From: Methyloversatilis sp.
GTDB lineage: Bacteria; Pseudomonadota; Gammaproteobacteria; Burkholderiales; Rhodocyclaceae
Length of the DNA: 64,000 bases
Direction of reading: 5' to 3'
NCBI RefSeq assembly: GCF_030698125.1
Contig: NZ_JAUYNV010000050.1
Coordinates: 62,001 to 126,000, forward strand
In this document: positions 32,463-40,974 of the stretch, piece by piece
Numbering within the stretch: the first letter of the stretch is position 1
Layout: each line of letters begins with the position of its first letter
Notes under the pieces: generated by a model
Told to the model about the DNA's origin: nothing
The model's database searches: none
Seen by the model: the letters and a program-made list of their open reading frames with translations, nothing else
Translations under genes and position numbers: made by a program

Positions 32463-33023
32463 TCACCCTTCGCGCCTGAGCGTGCGCAGGCCGCTGATGC
32501 GCGGGGCAAACCAGCCGCTGTCCAGTCTGTCCGTCCGTACATACTTGCCGCGCGTGCTCGGTGCGTGGATGAAGCGCCCCTCGCCGGCGTAGATGCCCAT
32601 GTGCGAATGCGGCGTGCCGTTCGTGTTGAAGAACACCAGATCGCCGGGCGCCAGTGCGCTGCGCTCGATCGGCCGCGCGATCTTCGCGATCTGGGCTGCG
32701 TTGTGCGGCAGGCGCACGCCGGCCACCTGTTCGTAGATCCAGCTCACCATGCCGCTGCAGTCCAGCCCGCTGTCCGGGTTGCGACCGCCGAACTGGTAGT
32801 GGTTGCCGATCAGGCCGAGCGCGTAGATCACCGCGTCCTGGGCATGTGTGTCGTCGGCGAGCTGTATCCGGCCCGCCGGCGTCGGTCTTGCAGCGGGTTG
32901 TTCGGCCGGCGTGCCTGCCGGCGGCCGCGCAGCCCGCTCCGGCAGGCTGCCGCACGCGGCCAGCGCCAGCGACAGCAAAAGGGCCGGCGCGAGGGCAGCG
33001 GGCCTGCGACTACCGGCGCTCAA
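32463..33023 (-). CDS. NlpC/P60 (C40) peptidoglycan endopeptidase, lipoprotein
   Basis: The catalytic NlpC/P60 domain has the Cys in SGLDCSGMVSWIYEQV and the His in PHSHMGIYAGEGRFIHAPS. An N-terminal lipobox LALAACGS follows a hydrophobic signal. I use the TTG at 33023 (186 residues) because it gives a clean lipoprotein signal, although the frame stays open further upstream to 33101. The TTG lies inside the end of the upstream SIMPL gene (14-base overlap), suggesting coupling. It is expected to cleave stem-peptide bonds at the outer membrane, like Spr/MepS. The start is less certain than the identity. Confidence 0.84.
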   Translation of the reverse strand: MSAGSRRPAALAPALLLSLALAACGSLPERAARPPAGTPAEQPAARPTPAGRIQLADDTHAQDAVIYALGLIGNHYQFGGRNPDSGLDCSGMVSWIYEQVAGVRLPHNAAQIAKIARPIERSALAPGDLVFFNTNGTPHSHMGIYAGEGRFIHAPSTRGKYVRTDRLDSGWFAPRISGLRTLRREG

Positions 33024-33711
33024 TCTCGATCTGTCCGCTGATCGACACCGCCACGCGCGATTCACCGGCTTCGACCGGCATGTCGGCCATCGCTTCGGCA
33101 ATGCCCGCCTTGCTGCGCATCATCATCGGGCGCGGCGGCGGCATGCCACCGGTGTGATTCACGTTCATGTGCAGGATGCGCCACGACTTGCCGAGTGATT
33201 CGGCGACGATCTTCGCGCGGGCGTTGAAGGCGGCGATGCCGTCGGCGATGGCGTCGTTCTCGGCCTGCCTTGAGGCTTCTTCGCTCGGTTCCAGCGTCAG
33301 CTGGCCAACCGCCAGCTGGGTCTGCAACTTGCCCAGCAGTTCGGAAATGGCGGCCTGATCCTTCGATTCGAGCAGCAGCTCCGAACGCATGCGCCAGCTT
33401 TCGATGCTGCGGCCGTTCTTGCCATAGACCGGGTAGGTCGAGGTATTGCCGCTGCGCACCTTCACACTCGGGTAAGGCTTGGTCGTGGCGATGGCCGACT
33501 GCATGACCGCATTGACCTTCTTCGCCAGCGCGCTCGGCGTGGCGTCACCCATTTCGATGTAGGCCTGGGCGCGTGCGAGGTCATTCGGGGCGAGGCGGGA
33601 GGCTTCGGCATTCAGGTCAACCACGATGCCGGCGCGCTGGACGGCGGTGTGGTCGGCGGCCTGGGCGACGGAAAGCGTGGCGGCAAGCAGCAGCCAGAAC
33701 GGATGTTTCAT
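33010..33711 (-). CDS. SIMPL-domain (DUF541) periplasmic protein
   Basis: A 233-residue protein with a signal peptide (MKHPFWLLLAATLSVAQA) and the SIMPL/DUF541 fold; typical are YIEMGDATPSALAKKVNAVMQSAI and GIAAFNARAKIVAESLGKSWRILHMNV. The ATG at 33711 is used since it gives the signal peptide. The family is found in envelope and stress contexts, with no firm biochemical role. Its end overlaps the NlpC/P60 start. Confidence 0.82.
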   Translation of the reverse strand: MKHPFWLLLAATLSVAQAADHTAVQRAGIVVDLNAEASRLAPNDLARAQAYIEMGDATPSALAKKVNAVMQSAIATTKPYPSVKVRSGNTSTYPVYGKNGRSIESWRMRSELLLESKDQAAISELLGKLQTQLAVGQLTLEPSEEASRQAENDAIADGIAAFNARAKIVAESLGKSWRILHMNVNHTGGMPPPRPMMMRSKAGIAEAMADMPVEAGESRVAVSISGQIEIERR

Positions 33712-33769
33712 GGGGGGCTCCCGCAATGTGATCAGTGCGGGAGTATAACCAGCGCGCTGCAGGCGTCTG

Positions 33770-33994
33770 TCAGCGCTTGCGACGTACCGGCCGGTCGTCT
33801 TCGGTGTCGATGCGGATCGGCTCGCCCAGCTCTTCTTGCGTGTCGCGCTCATCGCCCAGCGCCGACAGCAGCGCGGCGCCGATCAGTGCGAGGTAGGCCA
33901 GCACGGCCAGTCCGGCCGCTTCGCTGTTGAAGGCGACCATGATGGCGGGCAGGGCGTGCGCGCCGGTGAAATAGAAGGTGGTGCGTTCGGCCAT
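33770..33994 (-). CDS. Small hypothetical membrane protein
   Basis: 74 residues with one or two hydrophobic helices (residues about 14-46) and a hydrophilic acidic-then-basic tail ending DDRPVRRKR. A GAGGAGAT site precedes the ATG. It is not recognised as a known family. It lies between the SIMPL gene and the carbonic anhydrase-like gene on the same strand. Confidence 0.55.
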   Translation of the reverse strand: MAERTTFYFTGAHALPAIMVAFNSEAAGLAVLAYLALIGAALLSALGDERDTQEELGEPIRIDTEDDRPVRRKR

Positions 33995-34074
33995 GTCGAT
34001 CTCCTCGAGTGACGTTCTCAGGGAATATCGACGCCGGTTGGCAGAACTGAAGCGTGATTCAGGGTTGACTGCGC

Positions 34075-34605
34075 CTAGTCGCGCGGCACTTCCTTCAGCC
34101 CGGTCCGGTAGTGCCGCGCCTTGTCGACGTACTGCGCAGAGCCGGACATGAGCGCCGCCACTTCTTCGTCGCTCAGTTCGCGCACGATGCGACCGGGCGA
34201 GCCGACGACGAGCGAGCGGTCGGGAATGACGCGCCCTTCCGGAATCAGCGCATTGGCGCCGATCAGGCAGTTGCGGCCCACGACGGCGCGGTTCATGACC
34301 ACCGCCTTGATGCCGATCAGCGACCCGTCACCGATGGTGCAACCGTGCAGCATGGCATGGTGACCGACCGTGACGTCGTCGCCGATGGTCAGCGGCACGC
34401 CTTCGTCGATATGCAGCACCGCACCGTCCTGCACGTTGCTGCGTTCGCCCACGACGATGCGGTCGTTGTCGGCCCGGATGACGGCGCCGAACCATACGCT
34501 GCTGTCGGCCTTCAGTTCGACCTCGCCGATCACGGTCGCGTTGGACGCGATCCACGCGGAAGGATGGATGTCGGGCTGCTGGTCGTCGATGCTGTAGATG
34601 CTCAT
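34075..34605 (-). CDS. Gamma carbonic anhydrase-like hexapeptide protein (YrdA family)
   Basis: A 176-residue left-handed beta-helix with hexapeptide repeats (VIGEVELKADSSVWFGAVIRADNDRI). The metal-ligand histidines sit in VTVGHHAMLHGCTIGDGSLIG. The family contains gamma-class carbonic anhydrases and inactive relatives; the histidine set looks complete, but activity is not shown. A link with one-carbon or CO2 metabolism would be speculation. Confidence 0.85.
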   Translation of the reverse strand: MSIYSIDDQQPDIHPSAWIASNATVIGEVELKADSSVWFGAVIRADNDRIVVGERSNVQDGAVLHIDEGVPLTIGDDVTVGHHAMLHGCTIGDGSLIGIKAVVMNRAVVGRNCLIGANALIPEGRVIPDRSLVVGSPGRIVRELSDEEVAALMSGSAQYVDKARHYRTGLKEVPRD

Positions 34606-34802
34606 GCTTGCTTTCGTTTTCCCGCGTGGGCGGTGAATCGGGCGGTGAATCAGTTCCCCGAACGATCAGATACGTCGTGCCTGTCCAGACCCGGTTTGCG
34701 CATTACACTCGTGCTGCAATGCAAACAGGGCGCGATTGTAAGCGCAAGCGCACAGGGTCTTGCAAGCAGGGGGTAGTTTTGCCACCGTGCCGGAGAGTGC
34801 AG

Positions 34803-35069
34803 ATGAACGAAAGATTGGGCAGCTCGCTGGACGATTTCGAAGCCGGGCGCATCGACATGGACGCGCTGATCGCCATCTGGCGCCGCCTTGGCGTCGAAGA
34901 CGCAAACCTGCCGGCGAAGTGGCGCGAAGTGCTCGACGGCCTGCTGATGCGGCTTGAATCCGCCCGGTTGTTTTCGCAGGACAGTTGCTCGTTCAGCCGC
35001 AGCGAACTGCTCGCAACGATGCGCGAATGGCTCGCGCGGGCGCAGACCCAGGTGCAGGCGCAGCAGTGA
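34803..35069 (+). CDS. Hypothetical protein, 88 aa
   Basis: A helical, acidic protein (MNERLGSSLDDFEAGRIDMDALIAIWRRL...) with no signal sequence. The ATG at 34803 is preceded by GGAGAGTGCAG. An upstream in-frame TTG at 34608 would add 65 residues of unlike composition, so I reject it. No family recognised. The tandem repeat array starts about 20 bases after its stop. Confidence 0.55.
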   Translation: MNERLGSSLDDFEAGRIDMDALIAIWRRLGVEDANLPAKWREVLDGLLMRLESARLFSQDSCSFSRSELLATMREWLARAQTQVQAQQ

Positions 35070-35089
35070 GGCGGGGGCGGGGTGTTGTT

Positions 35090-35426
35090 GTTGGGCATCG
35101 CTTCGCTCACCCCAACCTACGGGTTGATGCGGCGCGAATCGGTGGGCGGTTTGTGTGAGGTAACGGTGAGGCGAGGTGTGGGGTGCTGCTGTTGGGCATC
35201 GCTGCGCTCACCCCAACCTGCGGGTGGATGCGGCGCGAATCGGTGGGCGGTTTGTGTGGGGTAACGGTGAGGCGAGGGGCGGCGTGTTGTTGTTGGGCAT
35301 CGCTGCGCTCACCCCAACCTGCGGGTTGATGTGGCGCGAATCGGTGGGCGGTTTTTGTGGGGGGTATCGGTGAGGCGAGGTGTGGCGTGCTGCTGTTGGG
35401 CATCGCTTCGCTCACCCCAACCTACG
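35090..35426. repeat. Tandem array of ~101-bp repeats with a REP-like core
   Basis: Three full units begin at 35090, 35191 and 35292, with a fourth, truncated one at 35395 (spacings 101, 101, 103). Each opens with GTTGGGCATCGC and then CTCACCCCAACCT, a palindromic element with GTTGGG/CCCAAC arms, followed by ATGCGGCGCGAATCGGTGGG and GTAACGGTGAGGCGAG. Copies differ by a few substitutions. The unit is not a multiple of three and shows no shared reading frame. Confidence 0.9.
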
Positions 35427-35473
35427 CCGGTGATCCGGCTGCGACACCGCGAGCTCCATCCCGGCCGAGAAGC

Positions 35474-35505
35474 CGTAGGTTGGGGTGAGCGCAGCGATGC
35501 CCAAC
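35474..35505. repeat. Inverted copy of the REP-like core
   Basis: The reverse complement of the 32-base core at 35395-35426 with a single mismatch, so the two form an inverted pair with a 47-base loop. Together with the tandem array this occupies the whole gap between the 88-aa gene and fchA. Confidence 0.88.
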
Positions 35506-35547
35506 ACCCGCCGCTGATCCAACGCCGACATTTTTTATTCCCGCCCG

Positions 35548-35571
35548 AAAAAAGGGCGCCCGCAGGCGCCC
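35548..35571 (-). terminator. Rho-independent terminator of the glyA-fchA arm
   Basis: On the minus strand: stem GGGCGCC, loop TGCG, stem GGCGCCC, then a T6 run. It lies 21 bases past the fchA stop. Confidence 0.85.
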
Positions 35572-35592
35572 CTTGATGACCGAACTGACGGT

Positions 35593-36222
35593 TCAGAGCT
35601 TGCTCTTCACCACCTCGACCACGCGATCGGCTTCCGCCACCCACCTGGCTAGCAGGGCGTCGGTTTCGGCGCGGCGCGAGGCGGCGAAATCGGCGTCCTT
35701 GATGCTGGGCACGTTGATGTCGACGTTCAGCGCCGCCGAACGCAGCGCCGCCTGGGCGGCCAGCGCGGCGACACCGGCGTCGGACACGACGTTCCGGTTG
35801 CCCTTTTCGGCCGCCACCAGACTGAGGGCGATCACCTCGGCGCAGGCGCGGGCGCAGGCCAGCGGTGCGTCGGTGGCCATCTTCAGGCCGTCCTGGATCG
35901 CGGCAGAGCGTGCAGCCTTCTGCTCGTCCGTGTCCTTGGGCAGACCGTAGGCGGCCATCAGGCCGTCAAAGGCTTCGACGTCGGCGCGGATGAAGTCGGT
36001 CAGCGTGGCACGCAGGCCTTCGGCTTGCGCCAGCAGGTCCTTCATGTCGCCTTCGACTTCGGCGTACGCCTTCTTGCCGATGGTCAGGTTGCACACCATG
36101 CTGACCAGCGCCGCACCCATGCCGCCCATGATGGCCGCGGCGCTGCCGCCGCCCGGCGTGGGCGCGCTGCTGGCCAGTTCGTCGAGAAAGGTGGTGACCG
36201 GTTTATCCTTGATCATGGTCAT
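35593..36222 (-). CDS. fchA: Methenyl-H4F cyclohydrolase FchA
   Basis: A 209-residue protein of the cyclodeaminase/cyclohydrolase family. N-terminal TFLDELASSAPTPGGGSAAAIMGGMGAALVSMVCNLT and the later GNRNVVSDAGVAALAAQAALRSAALNVDIN are typical of FchA of serine-cycle methylotrophs (208 residues in Methylobacterium). It interconverts methenyl-H4F and formyl-H4F. It is three bases after mtdA on the same strand, its metabolic partner. It is the last gene of the arm, before a terminator. Confidence 0.93.
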   Translation of the reverse strand: MTMIKDKPVTTFLDELASSAPTPGGGSAAAIMGGMGAALVSMVCNLTIGKKAYAEVEGDMKDLLAQAEGLRATLTDFIRADVEAFDGLMAAYGLPKDTDEQKAARSAAIQDGLKMATDAPLACARACAEVIALSLVAAEKGNRNVVSDAGVAALAAQAALRSAALNVDINVPSIKDADFAASRRAETDALLARWVAEADRVVEVVKSKL

Positions 36223-36225
36223 CGC

Positions 36226-37086
36226 TCAGCCCACCATCGTCTTGGCCATCGCGTAGATTTCCGGCGCATCCAGCGTGATGTCGTTGCTTTCAAACAGCTT
36301 GGCCACGCAGGCGCGCTGCAGCGCAATCTTCAGCGCACCGAAACCGATGGCACCGAACACGATCTTGCCGTGCTTGACCGCGCCCTTGTCCATCATGTCG
36401 ATGCCTTCGATGCCGAGCGGCGGCGTGGCGTTGGCGTCGGCCATCATTTCCAGCGTCGGGTTGTCCTTCCAGTGACGCTCTTCGAGCAGCTGGATGCCGC
36501 CGGCACCGGTCGCGATGACGATGTTCGCGCCTTCGATCGCGCGACCGCGCGCGTCATTGTCCGCCGCCTCGGCAATGCCGACGTCGAGGTTGAACGTGGC
36601 CTTCAGCTGTTTCGCCGCGTCTTCCGCAGTGGCCAATTTGCGCGACACCAGCGTGACCGTTGCACCTTCGCTGGCCAGCATCACGGCGGCGCGCGTGCCG
36701 ACCGGTCCGGTACCGCCGAGGATGACGACCTTCTTGCCCTTCAGCGGACCGCGGTGACCCAGCCAGGCGACGCAGGCGGCCGCGGTGGTGTTCGAACCGT
36801 TGCTGTCGAGCATCACCGACACGCGGAAGTTGCTGAAGAACTTCTTCTTTACTGCCTTGAACAGGGCTTCGCCTTCGGCCATGTTGCTGCCGCCGATGAA
36901 GATCGCGGTGTTCTTCTTGTCCTTCGGCGCGCGCGTGAAGATGGCGCCATCGACCATGGCACCGACGTTGTGCGGATGCACGCCGCCGTAGCCGATCACG
37001 TGGTCGGCGCCGCCGTCGTTGCATACGACGTTGTCGAAGACGGACGGATGTTCATCGGTATCGAATTGATAAAGCAGTTTTTTCAT
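36226..37086 (-). CDS. mtdA: NADP-dependent methylene-H4F/H4MPT dehydrogenase MtdA
   Basis: A 286-residue enzyme. The nucleotide-binding motif GGTGPVGTRAAVMLASEG is present, and N-terminal KKLLYQFDTDEHPSVFDNVV and GVHPHNVGAMVDG fit MtdA of methylotrophs (about 288 residues). The ATG at 37086 is used; an earlier ATG at 37119 is in frame but gives a non-conserved head. It oxidises or reduces methylene-H4F, feeding the serine cycle. Together with FchA and FtfL it links formate with C1-tetrahydrofolate. Confidence 0.94.
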   Translation of the reverse strand: MKKLLYQFDTDEHPSVFDNVVCNDGGADHVIGYGGVHPHNVGAMVDGAIFTRAPKDKKNTAIFIGGSNMAEGEALFKAVKKKFFSNFRVSVMLDSNGSNTTAAACVAWLGHRGPLKGKKVVILGGTGPVGTRAAVMLASEGATVTLVSRKLATAEDAAKQLKATFNLDVGIAEAADNDARGRAIEGANIVIATGAGGIQLLEERHWKDNPTLEMMADANATPPLGIEGIDMMDKGAVKHGKIVFGAIGFGALKIALQRACVAKLFESNDITLDAPEIYAMAKTMVG

Positions 37087-37111
37087 TGTCGTCTCTCGCT
37101 GTCTCGATGAA

Positions 37112-37138
37112 CGCCGCACCGCCGGCCGGGGTGCGGCG
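37112..37138. repeat. Intercistronic hairpin between hprA and mtdA
   Basis: A perfect 9-bp stem CGCCGCACC/GGTGCGGCG with a 9-base GC loop and no T-run. It could stabilise or process the mRNA between the two genes; it is not a standard terminator. Confidence 0.6.
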
Positions 37139-37146
37139 AACGATTT

Positions 37147-38097
37147 TCAGGTCACGGTATTGACCGGGCTGCCCTTGACCCAGGCTTCCACATTGTCGAT
37201 CAACTGGTCGGCCAGGAACTGCATGGCACCATCCGACGCCCATGCGACGTGCGGCGTCAGGATGAAGTTCGGCAGGCGCAGGTCGAGCAGCGGGTTGCCT
37301 TCCTTCGGCGGCTCCTTGGTCAGCACGTCGAAGCCGGCACCGCCGATGACGCCTTCCTTCAGCGCAGTCACCAGATCTTCTTCATGTACCAGACCGCCGC
37401 GCGCCGTGTTGATCAGGATGGCGCTGCGCTTCATCTTCCTGAACTGCGGCATGCTGAACATGTTGCGGCTGTCCGCGGTCAGCGGGCAGTGCAGCGAAAT
37501 GATGTCGGACTCGGCCAGCACCTGTTCGACCGGCGTGAATTCCACACCCGGCGCCTTCGGACCTTCATGGTCGGCAAACAGCACCTTCATGCCGAAGCCG
37601 CGCGCGATCTTCGCCGTGCCCTGGCCGAGCGCGCCTTCGCCGAAAATGCCGATGGTGCTGTCGAACAGGTCATGGATCGGGTGATCGAAAAAGCAGAACT
37701 GATCCACTTCCTGCCAGCGGCCGCGCTCCACGTCCTGCCGGTAGGCCAGGATGCTGCGACGCAGCGCAAGGATCAGCGCGAACGCATGTTCCGGCACGGT
37801 GTGCACCGCGTAATTGCGGATGTTCGATACGGTGATGCCACGCTCGCGGCAGGCCGGTACATCGATCACGTCGTAGCCGGTGGCGGCGACGCCGATCATC
37901 TTCAGGTTCGGCAGCTGGGCCAGCACATCGCCGCGCAACGCAACCTTGTTGGTGATGGCCACGGTCGCATTCTTCAGGCGCTCGACCACCTGGGCGGGTG
38001 AGGTGGTCTCGTATTCTTCCCAGGTGTGCTCGAACGACGGCCGACGTACGGTGGCCTTGAGCGTCGAACGGTCCAGAAACACGACGTGTTGCGACAT
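37147..38097 (-). CDS. hprA: NAD(P)H-dependent hydroxypyruvate reductase
   Basis: A 316-residue D-2-hydroxyacid dehydrogenase. The Rossmann motif is GIFGEGALGQGTAKIARGFG; the catalytic His is in LTPHVAWASDGAMQ; HTVPEHAFALILALRR carries the conserved substrate-site region. It starts MSQHVVFLDRSTL at 38097. It reduces hydroxypyruvate to glycerate in the serine cycle, acting on the product of SgaA, whose gene is upstream. A terminator separates it from sgaA. Confidence 0.93.
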   Translation of the reverse strand: MSQHVVFLDRSTLKATVRRPSFEHTWEEYETTSPAQVVERLKNATVAITNKVALRGDVLAQLPNLKMIGVAATGYDVIDVPACRERGITVSNIRNYAVHTVPEHAFALILALRRSILAYRQDVERGRWQEVDQFCFFDHPIHDLFDSTIGIFGEGALGQGTAKIARGFGMKVLFADHEGPKAPGVEFTPVEQVLAESDIISLHCPLTADSRNMFSMPQFRKMKRSAILINTARGGLVHEEDLVTALKEGVIGGAGFDVLTKEPPKEGNPLLDLRLPNFILTPHVAWASDGAMQFLADQLIDNVEAWVKGSPVNTVT

Positions 38098-38125
38098 GCT
38101 ATTTCCTCGCAGTGTTTGTAAATAC

Positions 38126-38150
38126 AAAAAAAGGCCGGGCGAACCCGGCC
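38126..38150 (-). terminator. Rho-independent terminator between sgaA and hprA
   Basis: On the minus strand: stem GGCCGGG, short loop TTCG, stem CCCGGCC, then a T7 run. It is 31 bases after sgaA and 29 bases before the hprA start codon, within the serine-cycle arm. Confidence 0.85.
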
Positions 38151-38180
38151 GTTCAAAATGAGCAAACGGTCGGGAAGCCC

Positions 38181-39368
38181 TTACTTTACCTGCTGCGCAT
38201 GGGTACGCCACCAGGTCGAAGCGGCCGCGACACCGGAACCCGGCGTCACGTTGATGCCGTTGTCGAGCATCGACATTTCAGCACCGGCAATCGCGCTCAT
38301 CAGCGACAGGCAGTTCAGGTCGCCGACGTGGCCGATGCGGAACACCTTGCCGGCCACCTTCGACAGGCCTGCACCCAGCGACAGGTTGTAGCGGGCGTAG
38401 GCGTTGCTGATCACCTTGGCGGCGTCGAAACCTTCCGGCACCAGAATGGCGCTGACGGTGTTCGAGTACCACTCCGGTGCCTGGGCGCACAGCTTGAGCT
38501 TCCAGCCGTCGTGGACCGCGGCGCGCACGCCGTTCGCCAGATATTCGTGACGGGCGAAGATGTTCTCCAGGCCTTCCTCGAAAATCGTGTCCAGCGCTTC
38601 ACGCATGCCGTACAGCATCGGAATCGACGGCGTATAGGGGAAGTAGCCGGTGGCGTTGTTCTTCAGCATGTCGCCGATGTCGAAGTAGCAGCGGCGCGAG
38701 GTCGCACCTTCCATCGCCTTGATCGCCTTCGAGCTCATGCCCAGGATGCCCATGCCGGCCGGCAGCATGAAGCCCTTCTGCGAACCCGACACGGCGCAGT
38801 CGACGCCCCACTCTTCCATGCGGAAGTCGATGCTGACCAGCGAACTGACCGTATCGACCATCAGTAGCGCCGGGTGGCCGGCGTTGTCCATGGCCTTGCG
38901 CACCTTGCCGATGTCGCTCGAGACGCCGGTGGCGGTTTCATTCTGGCAGGCCAGCACGGCCTTGATCTTGTGCTCCTTGTCGGCGCGCAGGACTTCCTCG
39001 TACTTGTCGTACGGCACACCCGTGCCCCAGTCGGTGTCGATGACCTGCACCTCGAAGCCCAGGCGTTGCGCCATGTCGGCCCACAGGTGGCTGAACTGGC
39101 CGAAGCGCGAGCACAGCACCTTGTCGCCCGGCGACAGGGTGTTGGTCAGCGCGGCTTCCCACATGCCGGTGCCCGATGCCGGGAACGTGACGATGGTGCC
39201 TTCGGTGGTCTTGAACACCTTCTTCAGGTCCGCCAGAACCGACAGCGTCAGTTCCGGGAACCTGGGCGAACGGTGGTCTTCCTGTGCCACCACCATGGCG
39301 CGCAGGATGCGGTCCGGCGTGTTGGTGGGGCCCGGCACGTACAGATGGTTACGGCCTGCGATACGCAT
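38181..39368 (-). CDS. sgaA: Serine-glyoxylate aminotransferase
   Basis: A 395-residue class V aminotransferase. The PLP lysine lies in VSGSQKGFMLPAGMG; the N-terminal NHLYVPGPTNTPDRILRAM is typical of the alanine/serine-glyoxylate group. It moves the amino group of serine to glyoxylate, giving hydroxypyruvate and glycine. The glycine is returned to GlyA. An AGGAGA site precedes the ATG. It is directly downstream of glyA. Confidence 0.95.
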   Translation of the reverse strand: MRIAGRNHLYVPGPTNTPDRILRAMVVAQEDHRSPRFPELTLSVLADLKKVFKTTEGTIVTFPASGTGMWEAALTNTLSPGDKVLCSRFGQFSHLWADMAQRLGFEVQVIDTDWGTGVPYDKYEEVLRADKEHKIKAVLACQNETATGVSSDIGKVRKAMDNAGHPALLMVDTVSSLVSIDFRMEEWGVDCAVSGSQKGFMLPAGMGILGMSSKAIKAMEGATSRRCYFDIGDMLKNNATGYFPYTPSIPMLYGMREALDTIFEEGLENIFARHEYLANGVRAAVHDGWKLKLCAQAPEWYSNTVSAILVPEGFDAAKVISNAYARYNLSLGAGLSKVAGKVFRIGHVGDLNCLSLMSAIAGAEMSMLDNGINVTPGSGVAAASTWWRTHAQQVK

Positions 39369-39443
39369 ATAACAATCTCCTGAAATGAATGCTTCGAATG
39401 TCTGTAATGGGAAGGGCGGAAATGGGGGATCCGTTCATGGCGT

Positions 39444-40697
39444 TCACTTGCGACCGTATACCGGGTGTGCGGTGCACAGCGTCGTGACTTCGCCGACGAC
39501 GCGCGCGATCACGGCGTCGTCGGTCGGGGCTTCAAGCACGTCCACGATCAGGTTTGCAACTTGTCTGGCCTCGGCTTCCTTAAAGCCTCGGGTAGTCATC
39601 GCTGGGCTTCCGATGCGGATGCCGCTAGTCACGAACGGTTTTTGTGGGTCGTTCGGGATGGCGTTCTTGTTGACCGTGATATGCGCACGGCCGAGCGCGG
39701 CTTCAGCTTCCTTGCCGGTCACGTTCTTGGCGCGCAGGTCGACCAGGAACAGGTGCGACTGGGTGCGGCCGGACACGATGCGCACGCCGCGCTCGACCAG
39801 CGTTTCAGCCATCACCTGCGCGTTGTTCAGCACCTGCTGCTGATAGGTCTTGAATTCCGGTGTCGCGGCTTCCTTGAACGCCACGGCCTTGGCGGCGATC
39901 ACGTGCATCAGCGGACCACCCTGGATGCCCGGGAAAATCATCGAGTTGATCGGCTTTTCGAACTCGGCCTTGCCCATGATCACGCCACCACGCGGGCCGC
40001 GCAGCGTCTTGTGCGTGGTCGAGGTGACAAAGTCGGCGATGCCGATCGGGCTCGGGTACAGGCCGGCAGCGACCAGGCCGGAGTAGTGGGCCATGTCGAC
40101 CAGCAGCAAGGCACCGACCGAATCGGCGATCTCGCGGAAGCGCTGGAAATCAATGTGCAGCGAGTAGGCCGACGCGCCGGCGACGATCATCTTCGGCTTG
40201 TATTCATGCGCCAGCATTTCGACCTGCTTGTAGTCGATCGCTTCGGTTTCGGGATCCAGACCGTAGGCGACGCCCTTGTAGATCTTGCCGGAGAAGTTCA
40301 CCGACGAACCGTGCGTCAGGTGACCGCCGTGGGCCAGCGACATGCCGAGCAGGGTGTCGCCCGGCTGCAACATCGACATGTACACAGCGGCATTGGCCTG
40401 CGAGCCCGAATGCGGCTGCACATTGGCGAACTCGGCGCCGAACAGCGCCTTCAGGCGGTCGATGGCCAACTGTTCCGCAACGTCGACGAACTCACAGCCA
40501 CCGTAATAGCGCTTGCCCGGATAACCCTCGGCATACTTGTTCGTCAGTACCGAACCCTGCGCTTCCATGACCGCAGGGCTGGCGTAGTTTTCCGACGCGA
40601 TCAGCTCGATGTGGTGTTCCTGACGTGCGTACTCCGACTCCATGGCGGCCCACAGTTCGGGATCGGAATGGGCGATGGTCTGTTTCGGGTCAAACAT
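39444..40697 (-). CDS. glyA: Serine hydroxymethyltransferase
   Basis: A 417-residue enzyme, PLP lysine in [14 protein letters not shown]. It has [20 protein letters not shown] and [15 protein letters not shown]. The ATG at 40697 gives the normal N-terminus ([16 protein letters not shown]). It joins glycine and methylene-H4F to serine, the entry of C1 units into the cycle. It is the first gene of the leftward arm, divergent from mtkA; in Methylobacterium glyA is not in the sga-mtd cluster, so its inclusion here is a difference. Confidence 0.96.
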   Translation of the reverse strand: MFDPKQTIAHSDPELWAAMESEYARQEHHIELIASENYASPAVMEAQGSVLTNKYAEGYPGKRYYGGCEFVDVAEQLAIDRLKALFGAEFANVQPHSGSQANAAVYMSMLQPGDTLLGMSLAHGGHLTHGSSVNFSGKIYKGVAYGLDPETEAIDYKQVEMLAHEYKPKMIVAGASAYSLHIDFQRFREIADSVGALLLVDMAHYSGLVAAGLYPSPIGIADFVTSTTHKTLRGPRGGVIMGKAEFEKPINSMIFPGIQGGPLMHVIAAKAVAFKEAATPEFKTYQQQVLNNAQVMAETLVERGVRIVSGRTQSHLFLVDLRAKNVTGKEAEAALGRAHITVNKNAIPNDPQKPFVTSGIRIGSPAMTTRGFKEAEARQVANLIVDVLEAPTDDAVIARVVGEVTTLCTAHPVYGRK

Positions 40698-40809
40698 GGG
40701 ATGCCTTTCGGGGAAGTGAGCGTCTGGCCCGGTTTCGGGCGTTGGCGCGTGAACTAAAACAAGACAAATCAACTATATCGTACGAAGGCAAGCCGTCGTA
40801 TCGGACTTT

Positions 40810-40826
40810 CTTATCGCCGGGATAAG
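40810..40826. promoter_or_regulatory. Palindrome in the glyA-mtkA divergent promoter region (candidate LysR-type site)
   Basis: CTTATC-GCCGG-GATAAG is a perfect 6-bp inverted repeat containing a T-N11-A core, the signature of LysR-type regulator sites. It lies in the 277-base gap between the two serine-cycle arms, about 33 bases upstream of a CATAAT hexamer (40859-40864) that could be the mtkA -10. In Methylobacterium the LysR-type QscR controls these genes; no qscR is in this window. Confidence 0.45.
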
Positions 40827-40974
40827 TATAAGTGAAGCTTAATTCAAACAGCCTCACCCATAATCAAATCCATAGGTTTGTGTTTCGGACCTCCGTGCTG
40901 CCCGATGTCGGGGCGCCCGGTGATGCGGCGACAAACCGTTCTTTGAATTCAATCTGACTGACGGAAGGTGGAGC

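Noticed and set aside
34608-34802. 65-residue extension of the 88-aa gene from a TTG
   Set aside because: Unlike composition, overlaps the divergent promoter region of the carbonic anhydrase-like gene, and a good site precedes 34803.
35107-35415. 102-codon frame running through the tandem repeats
   Set aside because: The repeat unit is 101 bases, so each unit is read in a different frame; no ribosome-binding site.
35090-35426. Possible CRISPR array
   Set aside because: Units are contiguous 101-bp near-copies with no unique spacers and no cas genes.
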